Shown here in pieces: positions 22,307 through 29,977 of a stretch of 41,807 nucleotides of DNA. Positions within the stretch are counted from its first letter, which is position 1. The number at the start of each line of letters is the position of its first letter. The notes beneath the pieces are model-generated. The model was not told where the DNA came from and did not search any database. It worked only from the letters and a program-made list of their open reading frames with translations. Position numbers and translations under genes: made by a program. The stretch is taken from NCBI GenBank assembly GCA_002351925.1, contig DEHM01000001.1, forward strand, positions 84,067-125,873, read 5' to 3'. The DNA comes from Bacteroidales bacterium UBA2800. Its GTDB lineage: Bacteria; Bacteroidota; Bacteroidia; Bacteroidales; Paludibacteraceae.

Positions 22307-24322
22307 TTTAAGTTAGAGAGTCCATATCAACCTACAGGCGACCAGCCGCAAGCCATCAAGGCGCTGGTGGATGGTCTGAATGCCGGTGCAGACGCGCAGG
22401 TGTTGCTCGGTGTGACCGGTAGCGGCAAGACGTTTACCGTAGCGAATGTGATTCAGCAGGTGAACCGTCCGACGCTCATCATGAGTCATAACAAGACGCT
22501 GGCAGCCCAGTTGTACTCGGAGATGAAGGCCTTCTTCCCGCATAACGCCGTGGAGTATTTCGTCAGTTACTACGACTACTACCAGCCGGAAGCCTATATC
22601 CCGAGTACGGACTTGTATATCGAAAAAGACCTGAGCATCAACGAGGAGATCGACCGCCTGCGTCTGTCTGCGCTGGCGGCGCTGCTGAGCGGCAGGAAGG
22701 ATGTGATCATCGTCAGTTCTGTCAGTTGTATATACGGTCTGGGCAGTCCGCAGGACTTCACGGCGAGCAGTATCCACGTGGAGCGAGGCCAGCAGATCAA
22801 GATGGACGACCTGCTCAAGCAACTCGTGGGCGCACAATACGTGCGTAACGATATCGAACTCGCCCGCGGACGCTTCCGCGTGAAGGGTGACACCATCGAC
22901 ATCGCCCTCGCTTACGCCGACTATATCCTTCGGATAGAGTTCTTCGGCAACGAGATAGATGCCATCCTCACCATCGATCCCATCAGCCTGCAAAAGATCG
23001 AGGCGTTCGAGCAATACAACCTGAGTCCCGCGACCATCTTCTGCACCTCGGCGGAACGTATTGCGAATGCGAAAGAGCAGATCAAGAGCGACCTGGCCAA
23101 ACAGGTGGATTACTTCATCGACATGGGCGAAGAACTATACGCCAAGCGTCTCGAAGAGCGTGTGAAATATGACCTGGAGATGCTGGACGAACTGGGCTAT
23201 TGTTCGGGCGTAGAGAACTACAGCCGCTATTTTGACGGCCGGGCAGAGGGCACGCCGCCCTATTGTCTGCTGGACTATTTCCCGAAAGATATGTTGCTCG
23301 TCATCGACGAGAGTCACGTGACAGTGCCGCAAATCCGCGGTATGTACGGCGGTGACAAGGCGAGAAAAGACAACCTCGTGACGTACGGTTTCCGCCTGCC
23401 TGCCGCACGAGATAACCGCCCGCTGAAGTTCGATGAGTTTGAGCAGAAAACCGGTCAGACCATCTATGTCTCCGCAACGCCCGACGAGTATGAACTGGAG
23501 CGCAGCGAAGGTATCGTGATCGACCAGTTGATTCGCCCGACCGGACTACTCGATCCGGAGATAGAAGTACGGCCGACGGAGAACCAGGTGGACGACTTGA
23601 TGGAAGAGATACGCGTACGCATCAAGCGCGGCGAACGCACACTGGTGACGACGCTCACCAAACGCATGGCCGAAGAGATGGACGAGTACCTCAGGCGATA
23701 TGGCATCAAGTCTGCCTATATCCATTCGGATATAGATACGATAGAGCGCGTGAAGATCATGGAAGACCTGCGCAAGGGCGAATACGACGTGCTGGTGGGT
23801 GTCAACCTGCTACGCGAAGGACTCGACTTGCCGGAGGTGAGTCTCGTGGCTATACTGGATGCCGACAAGAACGGTTTCCTGCGCGACAAACGCAGCCTGA
23901 CACAGACAGTAGGACGTGCGGCGAGACACGTGCACGGCCACGCTATCCTCTACGGCGACCGCATCACGCCTGCCATGCAGGCGACGATAGACGAAACCAA
24001 CCGTCGACGCACGATTCAGATGCGTTACAACGCCGAACACGGCATCACGCCGACGGCCATCAAGAAAGATATCAACACCTCGGCGCTCGCGGGCCTGTAC
24101 AAAGATCCCGAGGAAGAGAAACGCCGCCTGACAGCCGCTATCAAAGAGGGCTGGAAAGAGGCCGCATGGCAACGTATGGACGCCAAGTCGCTCCAGAAAG
24201 CCATCGACCAGAAACGCAAGCAGATGCTGGCCGCAGCCAAGGCGACAGACTTCGAGATGGCCGCTTTCCTGCGTGACGAATGGATAGAGATGAACAACCG
24301 CCTGCAGGCGATGCAGGGGTAA
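22304..24322 (+). CDS. uvrB: Excinuclease ABC subunit B
   Basis: A 672-residue DNA-damage-recognition helicase of nucleotide excision repair, which takes damaged DNA from UvrA and recruits UvrC. It has the Walker A motif GVTGSGKT (residues 36-43), the beta-hairpin region YYDYYQPEAYIP, DESHVTVPQ, SATPDEYE, the helicase motif GVNLLREGLDLPEVSLVA, QTVGRAARH and a C-terminal UVR domain (about residues 625-665). Length is typical. It converges with murI, with a 29-bp spacer made of TTAGAG-type repeats. Confidence 0.98.
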   Translation: MFKLESPYQPTGDQPQAIKALVDGLNAGADAQVLLGVTGSGKTFTVANVIQQVNRPTLIMSHNKTLAAQLYSEMKAFFPHNAVEYFVSYYDYYQPEAYIPSTDLYIEKDLSINEEIDRLRLSALAALLSGRKDVIIVSSVSCIYGLGSPQDFTASSIHVERGQQIKMDDLLKQLVGAQYVRNDIELARGRFRVKGDTIDIALAYADYILRIEFFGNEIDAILTIDPISLQKIEAFEQYNLSPATIFCTSAERIANAKEQIKSDLAKQVDYFIDMGEELYAKRLEERVKYDLEMLDELGYCSGVENYSRYFDGRAEGTPPYCLLDYFPKDMLLVIDESHVTVPQIRGMYGGDKARKDNLVTYGFRLPAARDNRPLKFDEFEQKTGQTIYVSATPDEYELERSEGIVIDQLIRPTGLLDPEIEVRPTENQVDDLMEEIRVRIKRGERTLVTTLTKRMAEEMDEYLRRYGIKSAYIHSDIDTIERVKIMEDLRKGEYDVLVGVNLLREGLDLPEVSLVAILDADKNGFLRDKRSLTQTVGRAARHVHGHAILYGDRITPAMQATIDETNRRRTIQMRYNAEHGITPTAIKKDINTSALAGLYKDPEEEKRRLTAAIKEGWKEAAWQRMDAKSLQKAIDQKRKQMLAAAKATDFEMAAFLRDEWIEMNNRLQAMQG

Positions 24323-24351
24323 AATGGTTAGAGGGTTAGAGAATTAGGGGA

Positions 24352-25203
24352 TTAGAGGTCGATGTGCTGCGCACAGACGGGCGTGTCCAAGAAGAGAGAT
24401 GCGGATTGCGAGAAGCGATCCGCATTTTCTGTTGTCAGATAGCGGCAGGTAGCACCCTGCGAGAGTTGGGAAGCATACTCCGGATGTCGACGGAGATAGT
24501 CGGCCAGACTGCGTGCCTCCAGCTCGCCTTGGGCTATCACCGAGATAGGCTTCGGGCTGTAGGCCTTGATCCACAGGTCAATCTTCTCTTTGAGAAGCGG
24601 ATAATGGGTGCAGCCTAAGACCAGCGTGTCGATCTGCGGGTCTCGGCTGAGGATGTCGCTCAGGTAGCGATTGACGAAATAGTCGGCGCCGGGAGCAGCA
24701 TGTTCACCGGCTTCGATCAGCGGGACCCAGAGCGGACAGGCCTGCTGAACAACCATGAGCGGTTGTTCGTTTGAGATTTTCGCCAGCTCCAGCACATAGC
24801 TCTCCGAACTGACGGTAGCCGGCGTTGCGAGGATACCGACATGGCCGGTTTTTGTGATAGCCGGAACGGCTTCTACAGTCGGGCGAATCACGCCCAACAC
24901 ATTCACCTTTCGCCCGTTCGCCCGCTCGCCGTTGAGAAGCGGCAGGTCGCGTTGCTGAATGGTTCGGAGCGCCTTGGCGGAAGCGGTGTTACAGGCCAGG
25001 ATGACGAGCGCGCAGTCCTGTTCGAGGAGGTACTTGACGGCCTGAAGCGTATAGCGATAGATGACCTCGAAAGAGTGCGTACCATAGGGCGCACGGGCAT
25101 TGTCTCCCAGGTACAAATAGTCGTACTCAGGCAACATTTTCCGAATCTCACGCAGGATGGTCAACCCGCCGTACCCGCTGTCAAAAACACCTATCTTCGC
25201 CAT
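24352..25203 (-). CDS. murI: Glutamate racemase
   Basis: A 283-residue enzyme that makes D-glutamate for peptidoglycan. The N-terminus MAKIGVFDSGYGGLT and the motifs LYLGDNARAPYG, the first catalytic cysteine in ILACNTASA, and the second in LVLGCTHYPLL are clear. An ATG 13 codons upstream (25242) is rejected, because a full promoter (25212-25243) overlaps it; the true start at 25203 is then only a few bases after the predicted transcription start. The last codons lie in the repeat-like spacer before uvrB. Confidence 0.95.
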   Translation of the reverse strand: MAKIGVFDSGYGGLTILREIRKMLPEYDYLYLGDNARAPYGTHSFEVIYRYTLQAVKYLLEQDCALVILACNTASAKALRTIQQRDLPLLNGERANGRKVNVLGVIRPTVEAVPAITKTGHVGILATPATVSSESYVLELAKISNEQPLMVVQQACPLWVPLIEAGEHAAPGADYFVNRYLSDILSRDPQIDTLVLGCTHYPLLKEKIDLWIKAYSPKPISVIAQGELEARSLADYLRRHPEYASQLSQGATCRYLTTENADRFSQSASLFLDTPVCAQHIDL

Positions 25204-25211
25204 ATCGGCTG

Positions 25212-25243
25212 CAAAATTACTATAAAAAATGCAAATATGCAAA
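25212..25243 (-). promoter_or_regulatory. Promoter of murI
   Basis: On the minus strand TTTG (25243-25240), 20 bp, TAATTTTG (25219-25212), followed by CAGCCG, as in the rplS promoter. The -7 box ends only 8 bases before the murI ATG, so the mRNA is probably leaderless or nearly so. Confidence 0.75.
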
Positions 25244-25321
25244 AAAATCTTGCATAATTCAGAAAAAAAGTTGGGCAGAGAGGGGTTGAGGAGTGGCTAA
25301 ACGTACTGTAACGATACTGTG

Positions 25322-25387
25322 AAGAACCAAAGAAGAACTAAAGAACAACTAAAAAAGAACTAAATAAGAACTAAAGAAGAACTAAAG
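25322..25387. repeat. 11-bp tandem repeat, 6 copies
   Basis: Six contiguous 11-bp units from 25322 with consensus AAGAACTAAAG; each differs from consensus at no more than two positions. No spacers, so not a CRISPR. It lies in the non-coding stretch 25244-25667 between murI and the dnaN promoter. Confidence 0.9.
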
Positions 25388-25510
25388 AGTTATGTAAAAT
25401 AGGAAGGGAGAAAAATGAAAAGTAAGGAGGAAAAGAGATAAGGAAAAGCGGGATGGTATCCCACAGAACAGACAGAGAAAATTGGCATGGAATTTGTGTA
25501 GTTCCAAATA

Positions 25511-25600
25511 GTAACTTCGGCCCTCCCACAATGAACTGAACCCCAAAATGGGGTCACATCACAAGCGGGGCCCGCCGAAATTACGGTCGCACTATCGTGC
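25511..25600. other. GC-rich block with nested inverted repeats, possible small RNA or element remnant
   Basis: In an otherwise AT-rich spacer, GTAACTTCGGC (25511-25521) faces GCCGAAATTAC (25574-25584). The single unmatched pair is a G-T wobble on the minus strand, so that strand folds better. Inside is ACCCC/GGGGT with an AAAAT loop (25540-25554), and just outside is GCAC/GTGC with a TATC loop (25589-25600). No convincing promoter for either strand and no RNA family recognised. Confidence 0.4.
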
Positions 25601-25667
25601 AAACCACACCTATTTTGACAAAAAACACGCTTTAACACAAGCGTTATCGCATTTTTTTGCCAAAATA

Positions 25668-25699
25668 TTTGTGTATTTGGAAAATTTGTTGTAATTTTG
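25668..25699 (+). promoter_or_regulatory. Promoter of dnaN
   Basis: TTTG (25668-25671), 20 bp, TAATTTTG (25692-25699). It shares 18 identical bases with the mdh promoter (TTGTAATTTTGCACGCTA). It may also serve part of the long run of genes downstream. Confidence 0.8.
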
Positions 25700-25976
25700 C
25701 ACGCTAAAATGCGCGTTATGCCCGTGTGCGTGTGTGCGAAGAAAGGCGAAAGAGATAAAGGGAGAGGCTAACAGATAAGGAAACACGGGCTCAGAAAGAA
25801 GAAAGAAAACAAGAAAGGTCAAAGAAAAAAGAGCCTCAAAAAAGCTAAAGTAGAAAAAGCAAGGACTACAAAAACTACAAAAGACCAAAGAAGCCCCCTA
25901 AAAAAGCAAAAGAAAAGAAAAGCGAAAGCGAAACAAAAGGAACAAAATATTAACAACAAAAATAAATAGTACTATT
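25700..25976 (+). other. Long purine-rich 5' leader of dnaN
   Basis: About 270 nt between the promoter and the dnaN start. From about 25740 on it is nearly all A and G with very few T. GCCCGTGT (25720-25727) can pair with ACACGGGC (25783-25790). No gene with recognisable product; a 20-codon frame at 25709-25771 is not supported further. The leader may keep the mRNA unstructured or bind a regulator; that is speculation. Confidence 0.5.
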
Positions 25977-27101
25977 ATGAAATTTAACGTATCAAGTTCG
26001 AAATTGTTTTCCCAGTTGCAGGCGGTAAGCCGCGTTATTGCTAACAAGAATGCGCTGCCGATACTGGATGACGTATTGTTTGACCTGCAGGGCAATCAGC
26101 TGACGCTGACCGCGTCGGACGGCGAGACGACTATCCGCACGAGTGTGGAGGTAGAAGGTGCAGAAGGCGGCGGCAAAGTAGCTTCGGCTGCCAAGTTGTT
26201 GCTGGAGACGCTGCGTGAGTTCAGCGAGCAACCGCTGGCCTTCACCATCGACGAGCAGAACTTCGCCGTGAGCATGGTTAGCCAGAACGGTACTTATTCG
26301 TTTGTAGGCGTGAACGGCAACGAGTATCCGGAGATGCCGGGTATCGAGGGTGACGCTCGCAGCATCAGTCTGTCGAGCCGCGTGCTGCAGAGTGCGATAG
26401 AGAAGACGATTTTCTGCACCGCCGACGACGACCTGCGTCCGGTGATGAACGGTATCTGTTTTGACCTGGCGACCGACCACGTGACGATGGTAGCTACCGA
26501 TGCTCACCGTCTGGTTCGCTACATGAACCACAGCGTGAAAGCCGATGCAGAGGCCAGCTTCATCCTGCCGAAGAAACCGGCGAACCTGCTGAAGAACGTG
26601 CTGGGCAAAGAGGAGTGCGACGTACGCGTAGCCTTCGGTCAGAAGAACACCCGTTTTGAGTTTGGTCAGACCATCATCGTCTGCCGTCAGATAGAGGGTC
26701 GTTTCCCCAACTACAACGCCGTGATTCCGCAGAACAACCAGAACATCGTGACGGTAGACCGTCAGACGATGGTGAACGCTTGCAAGCGTGTGGCTGTGTT
26801 CGCTAACAACGGTACGGCGCTGCTGCGTCTGGCGCTGAGCGAGAACCAGATCAAGATCTCGGCACAGGATATCGACTTCTCGACGAGTGCCGAAGAGACG
26901 ATTGCATGCAGCTACGAAGGCACGCCGATGGCTATCGGTTTCAAGGCTCCGTTCCTGATTGACATCCTGTCGTCGATTGCTTCGGATGATGTTCAGCTGA
27001 AACTGGCTGATCCTGCCCGTGCCGGTCTGATTCTGCCCGCAGAGAACGAGGAGAACGAGGATGTGCTGATGTTGCTGATGCCGATGCTGCTGAATGATTA
27101 A
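25977..27101 (+). CDS. dnaN: DNA polymerase III sliding clamp (beta subunit)
   Basis: A 374-residue clamp that encircles DNA and holds the polymerase. Family features are MKFNVSSSKLFSQLQAVS at the start, NALPILDDVLFDL, PVMNGICFDL, VATDAHRLVRY in the second domain, IEGRFPNYNAVIP, and a C-terminus ending LLMPMLLND (family often MPMRL or similar). The length is normal. It has its own promoter with a long purine-rich leader. dnaA and recF are not adjacent, as is usual in Bacteroidales. Confidence 0.97.
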   Translation: MKFNVSSSKLFSQLQAVSRVIANKNALPILDDVLFDLQGNQLTLTASDGETTIRTSVEVEGAEGGGKVASAAKLLLETLREFSEQPLAFTIDEQNFAVSMVSQNGTYSFVGVNGNEYPEMPGIEGDARSISLSSRVLQSAIEKTIFCTADDDLRPVMNGICFDLATDHVTMVATDAHRLVRYMNHSVKADAEASFILPKKPANLLKNVLGKEECDVRVAFGQKNTRFEFGQTIIVCRQIEGRFPNYNAVIPQNNQNIVTVDRQTMVNACKRVAVFANNGTALLRLALSENQIKISAQDIDFSTSAEETIACSYEGTPMAIGFKAPFLIDILSSIASDDVQLKLADPARAGLILPAENEENEDVLMLLMPMLLND

Positions 27102-27103
27102 TA

Positions 27104-27171
27104 GACCGCTACGCTGTAGGACCGTTACACTGTAAGACCGTTACACTGTAAGACCGGCCTGCGGCCTGTAA
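27104..27171. repeat. Four tandem palindromic units after dnaN
   Basis: Units at 27104-27119, 27120-27135, 27136-27151 and 27152-27171 each begin GACCG. The centres are CTACGCTGTAG, TTACACTGTAA (twice) and GGCCTGCGGCC, and each can form a tiny stem. The stem pairs change together between units (C-G to T-A). They may act as attenuator or mRNA-stabilising elements between dnaN and the next gene. Confidence 0.75.
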
Positions 27172-27182
27172 GATAAGATTTT

Positions 27183-29168
27183 ATGAACTATCGTTCATTG
27201 ACAGCGGAAGAGCGGGCGCAACTGGAGTCGCAAGGCTGCGTAGCGCGTAACTGGGACGACGTGGAAGTATCTCCGTCGTTCGACGCGCGCTATGTACGCA
27301 ACGCCCATTTCTCGGGCCGTATCCGCATGGGCGCGTTCCGCAAGGAGATTGTGCTGCCCGGCGGCCTGAGTGTGCACTCGGGTATCTACGATGCCACGTT
27401 GCACAACTGCGAGATAGGCGACGACTGCCACCTCTTCCACATCCATAACTACATCGCCAACTACCGTATCGGCGCGCACACTTGCATTGAGAATGTCAAC
27501 GCCATCCTGATTGACGGCAGGACGACCTTCGGCAACGGCGTGCGTGTGCCGGTGATGAACGAAGGCGGCGGCCGAGAGATACCTATCTTCAACGAGCTGA
27601 GTGCGAGCTTGGCGTATATCCTGACGCTGTACCGTCATCGTCCTGCGATGATTCGTGAGCTGGAGCGCCAGATAGACGAGTACGCGGAGCAGCAGGTAGC
27701 GGAGATGGGTGAGATAGGTCACCACGTGCGTATCCTGAACTGCGGCAGTATCAAGAACGTGAAGATAGGCGACTACGCCGAGTTGATCGGTGTGAGCCGA
27801 CTGAAGAACGGAACGATCAACAGTAACGACTACGCGCCCGTACGCTTGGGCAGCGGCGTGAAGTGTACCGACTTCATTATCTCGTCGGGCGTAGAGATAG
27901 GCGACTCGACATTGGTGGACAAGTGTTTTGTGGGTCAGGGTTGCATCTTCGACAAGCACTACTCGGCCGGCGAGAGTCTGTTCTTCAGCAACTGCCAGGG
28001 CATGCACGGCGAGGCCTGCGCTATCTTTGCCGGTCCGTACACTGTGACACACCACAAGAGCACACTGCTGATAGCCGGTATGTTCTCCTTCCTGAACGCC
28101 GGTTCGGGCAGCAACCAGAGTAACCACATGTACAAACTCGGTCCGATCCATCAGGGAATAGCCGAGCGCGGCGCTAAGACGACGAGCGACAGTTATCTGC
28201 TCTGGCCGAGCAAGATAGGTGCGTTCAGCCTCGTCATGGGCCGTCACACCCACCATGCGGACACCTCGGAGTTGCCCTTCTCGTACCTGATAGAGAACAA
28301 CTCGGAGAGTTATCTGGTGCCGGGCGCGAACCTGCGTACCGTAGGTACGATACGTGACGCCCAGAAATGGCCGAAGCGCGACAACCGCAAAGATCCCGAC
28401 CAGTTGGACTGCATCAACTTCAACCTGCTGAGCCCGTACACCGTACAGAAGATGTGGAAAGGCCGCGAGGTGCTGGACGAACTGCAACGTCTGGGCGGCG
28501 AGAACACCGAGGTATACGGCTACAAGAACTGCAAGATACGCAACAGTTCGTTGCGTCACGGCAGGGAACTGTATAACATCGGTATCCGTAAGTTTCTTGG
28601 CAACAGTCTGATCAGCCGGCTGGAAGGCAAGACGCTCAAGAAGATGAGTGACGTACGTGCGGCGCTGAAGCCCGACACACAGGTAGGCCTGGGCGACTGG
28701 GTGGACCTGGCAGGCCTGATAGCGCCGAAGAGCGAGGTGACGCGTCTGCTGGACGACATCGAGAAAGGCAAGATGACGCTGCAACGTATCCGCGAGCGCC
28801 TGCAAGAGATGCACAGCAAGTACTACTCGTACGAGTGGACCTGGGCGTTGGAGAAACTGGAGCAAGTATGGGGCTGCAGCGTGAACAAAGTGAGTCTGGA
28901 GCAGGTGCGCCGTGTCGTAGACGAATGGCAAGAGGCTGTCATCAAACTGGACCACATGGTGTACGACGATGCCCGCAAGGAGTTTGACCTGAACAGTCAG
29001 ACAGGCTTCGGCGTAGACGGCGACCGCGAACAGGCAGAAGCCGACTTTGAGGAAGTGCGCGGCTCGTTTGAGTCGAATTCGTTCGTCAAAGCCGTACTGG
29101 AACATATAGAACGCAAATCCGCGCTGGGCGACAAGATACGCGTAGCGTTGGAAGAAGTGAAAGAATGA
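27183..29168 (+). CDS. DUF4954 family protein, left-handed beta-helix (hexapeptide) fold
   Basis: A 661-residue protein that matches the Bacteroidota DUF4954 family. The N-terminal half (about residues 30-320) has hexapeptide-like turns such as GNGVRVPVM, YAELIGVSRL, DSTLVDKCFVGQG and HTCIENVNAIL, as in left-handed beta-helix acyl- or nucleotidyl-transferases. The C-terminal third is helical with many charged residues. It has no signal peptide and is likely cytoplasmic. A sugar-nucleotide or acyl-transfer role fits the fold, but no catalytic residue can be named. It begins 81 bases after dnaN and its stop overlaps the rnz start (ATGA). Confidence 0.8.
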   Translation: MNYRSLTAEERAQLESQGCVARNWDDVEVSPSFDARYVRNAHFSGRIRMGAFRKEIVLPGGLSVHSGIYDATLHNCEIGDDCHLFHIHNYIANYRIGAHTCIENVNAILIDGRTTFGNGVRVPVMNEGGGREIPIFNELSASLAYILTLYRHRPAMIRELERQIDEYAEQQVAEMGEIGHHVRILNCGSIKNVKIGDYAELIGVSRLKNGTINSNDYAPVRLGSGVKCTDFIISSGVEIGDSTLVDKCFVGQGCIFDKHYSAGESLFFSNCQGMHGEACAIFAGPYTVTHHKSTLLIAGMFSFLNAGSGSNQSNHMYKLGPIHQGIAERGAKTTSDSYLLWPSKIGAFSLVMGRHTHHADTSELPFSYLIENNSESYLVPGANLRTVGTIRDAQKWPKRDNRKDPDQLDCINFNLLSPYTVQKMWKGREVLDELQRLGGENTEVYGYKNCKIRNSSLRHGRELYNIGIRKFLGNSLISRLEGKTLKKMSDVRAALKPDTQVGLGDWVDLAGLIAPKSEVTRLLDDIEKGKMTLQRIRERLQEMHSKYYSYEWTWALEKLEQVWGCSVNKVSLEQVRRVVDEWQEAVIKLDHMVYDDARKEFDLNSQTGFGVDGDREQAEADFEEVRGSFESNSFVKAVLEHIERKSALGDKIRVALEEVKE

Positions 29169-29974
29169 GAGAAGCGAGACTGACCATATTAGGCTGCGGC
29201 AGTGCCAAGCCGACGAAGACCAACCGGCCTGCGTCGCAACTGCTGGACATGTGCGACAAGACGTTCATGATCGATTGCGGCGAGGGAGCCCAACTGACTA
29301 TGCAGCAGTTGGGAGTTCGCACCGCGCGGTTGTACAACATCTTCATCTCGCACCTGCACGGCGACCACTGCCTGGGTCTGATAGGTCTGCTCTCTACCCT
29401 CTCAATGTTGCGCCGGACGCAGCCGATGCACATCTATGCCCACTCCGATCTGGAGAAGTTGATGCGGCCGTGGCTGGACTACTACTGCGAAGGCTGCAGC
29501 TACGAGATCATTTTCCACGCCATCAATCCCCGCAAGCGGGAGACCATCTACGAAGATAGGACAGTGCGCGTGGAGACGATACCGCTGAAGCACGGTGTGC
29601 CGACCTGCGGATTCCTCTTCTACGAGACCCATCGTGTGATGCAGGAAGACGGGACTTTTGCACACGAGACGCGTAAGCGTTATGCCTACTGCTCGGACAC
29701 GCAGTACAACCCCAAGATGGTGGAACAGATAGAAGGCGTAGACCTGCTATACCACGAGTCGACATTCCTGAGCGACATGGCCGAGCGCAGTCGTGAGTTC
29801 AAGCACTCTACGGCGCGTGAGGCGGCAGAGATAGCCAAGGCGGCACAGGTAGGTCAACTGCTGCTGGGACATTTCAGCGCCCGTGTGGAAGACCACAGTC
29901 TGTTCCTGGAAGAGGCCAAGCCTGTGTTTGAAAACAGTGTGTTGGCCGAAGAGAAAACAACGATCACTTTCTGA
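29165..29974 (+). CDS. rnz: Ribonuclease Z
   Basis: A 269-residue metallo-beta-lactamase-fold endonuclease that trims tRNA 3' ends. The zinc motif HLHGDH is at residues 63-68. The N-terminal LTILGCGSAKPTKTNRPAS, CSDTQYNP (second metal Asp) and LLGHFSAR (late His) are present. It is about 30 residues shorter than many bacterial RNase Z proteins, mainly in the middle, but no motif is lost. It overlaps the DUF4954 gene by 4 bases and is 3 bases from radA. Confidence 0.94.
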   Translation: MREARLTILGCGSAKPTKTNRPASQLLDMCDKTFMIDCGEGAQLTMQQLGVRTARLYNIFISHLHGDHCLGLIGLLSTLSMLRRTQPMHIYAHSDLEKLMRPWLDYYCEGCSYEIIFHAINPRKRETIYEDRTVRVETIPLKHGVPTCGFLFYETHRVMQEDGTFAHETRKRYAYCSDTQYNPKMVEQIEGVDLLYHESTFLSDMAERSREFKHSTAREAAEIAKAAQVGQLLLGHFSARVEDHSLFLEEAKPVFENSVLAEEKTTITF

Positions 29975-29977
29975 GAG

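Noticed and set aside
25322..25387. Possible CRISPR array
   Set aside because: The units are 11 bp and directly adjacent with no spacers, and there are no cas genes in the window.
25709..25771. 20-codon upstream frame in the dnaN leader (starts MRVMPVCVC)
   Set aside because: It begins right at the predicted transcript start and contains a Cys/Val run, but nothing else supports translation; the leader is long enough to hold such a frame by chance.
25390..25888. Small minus-strand open frames in the murI-dnaN spacer
   Set aside because: They are Phe/Leu/Ser-rich translations of the opposite strand of a purine-rich leader, and one runs over the dnaN promoter; no homology seen.
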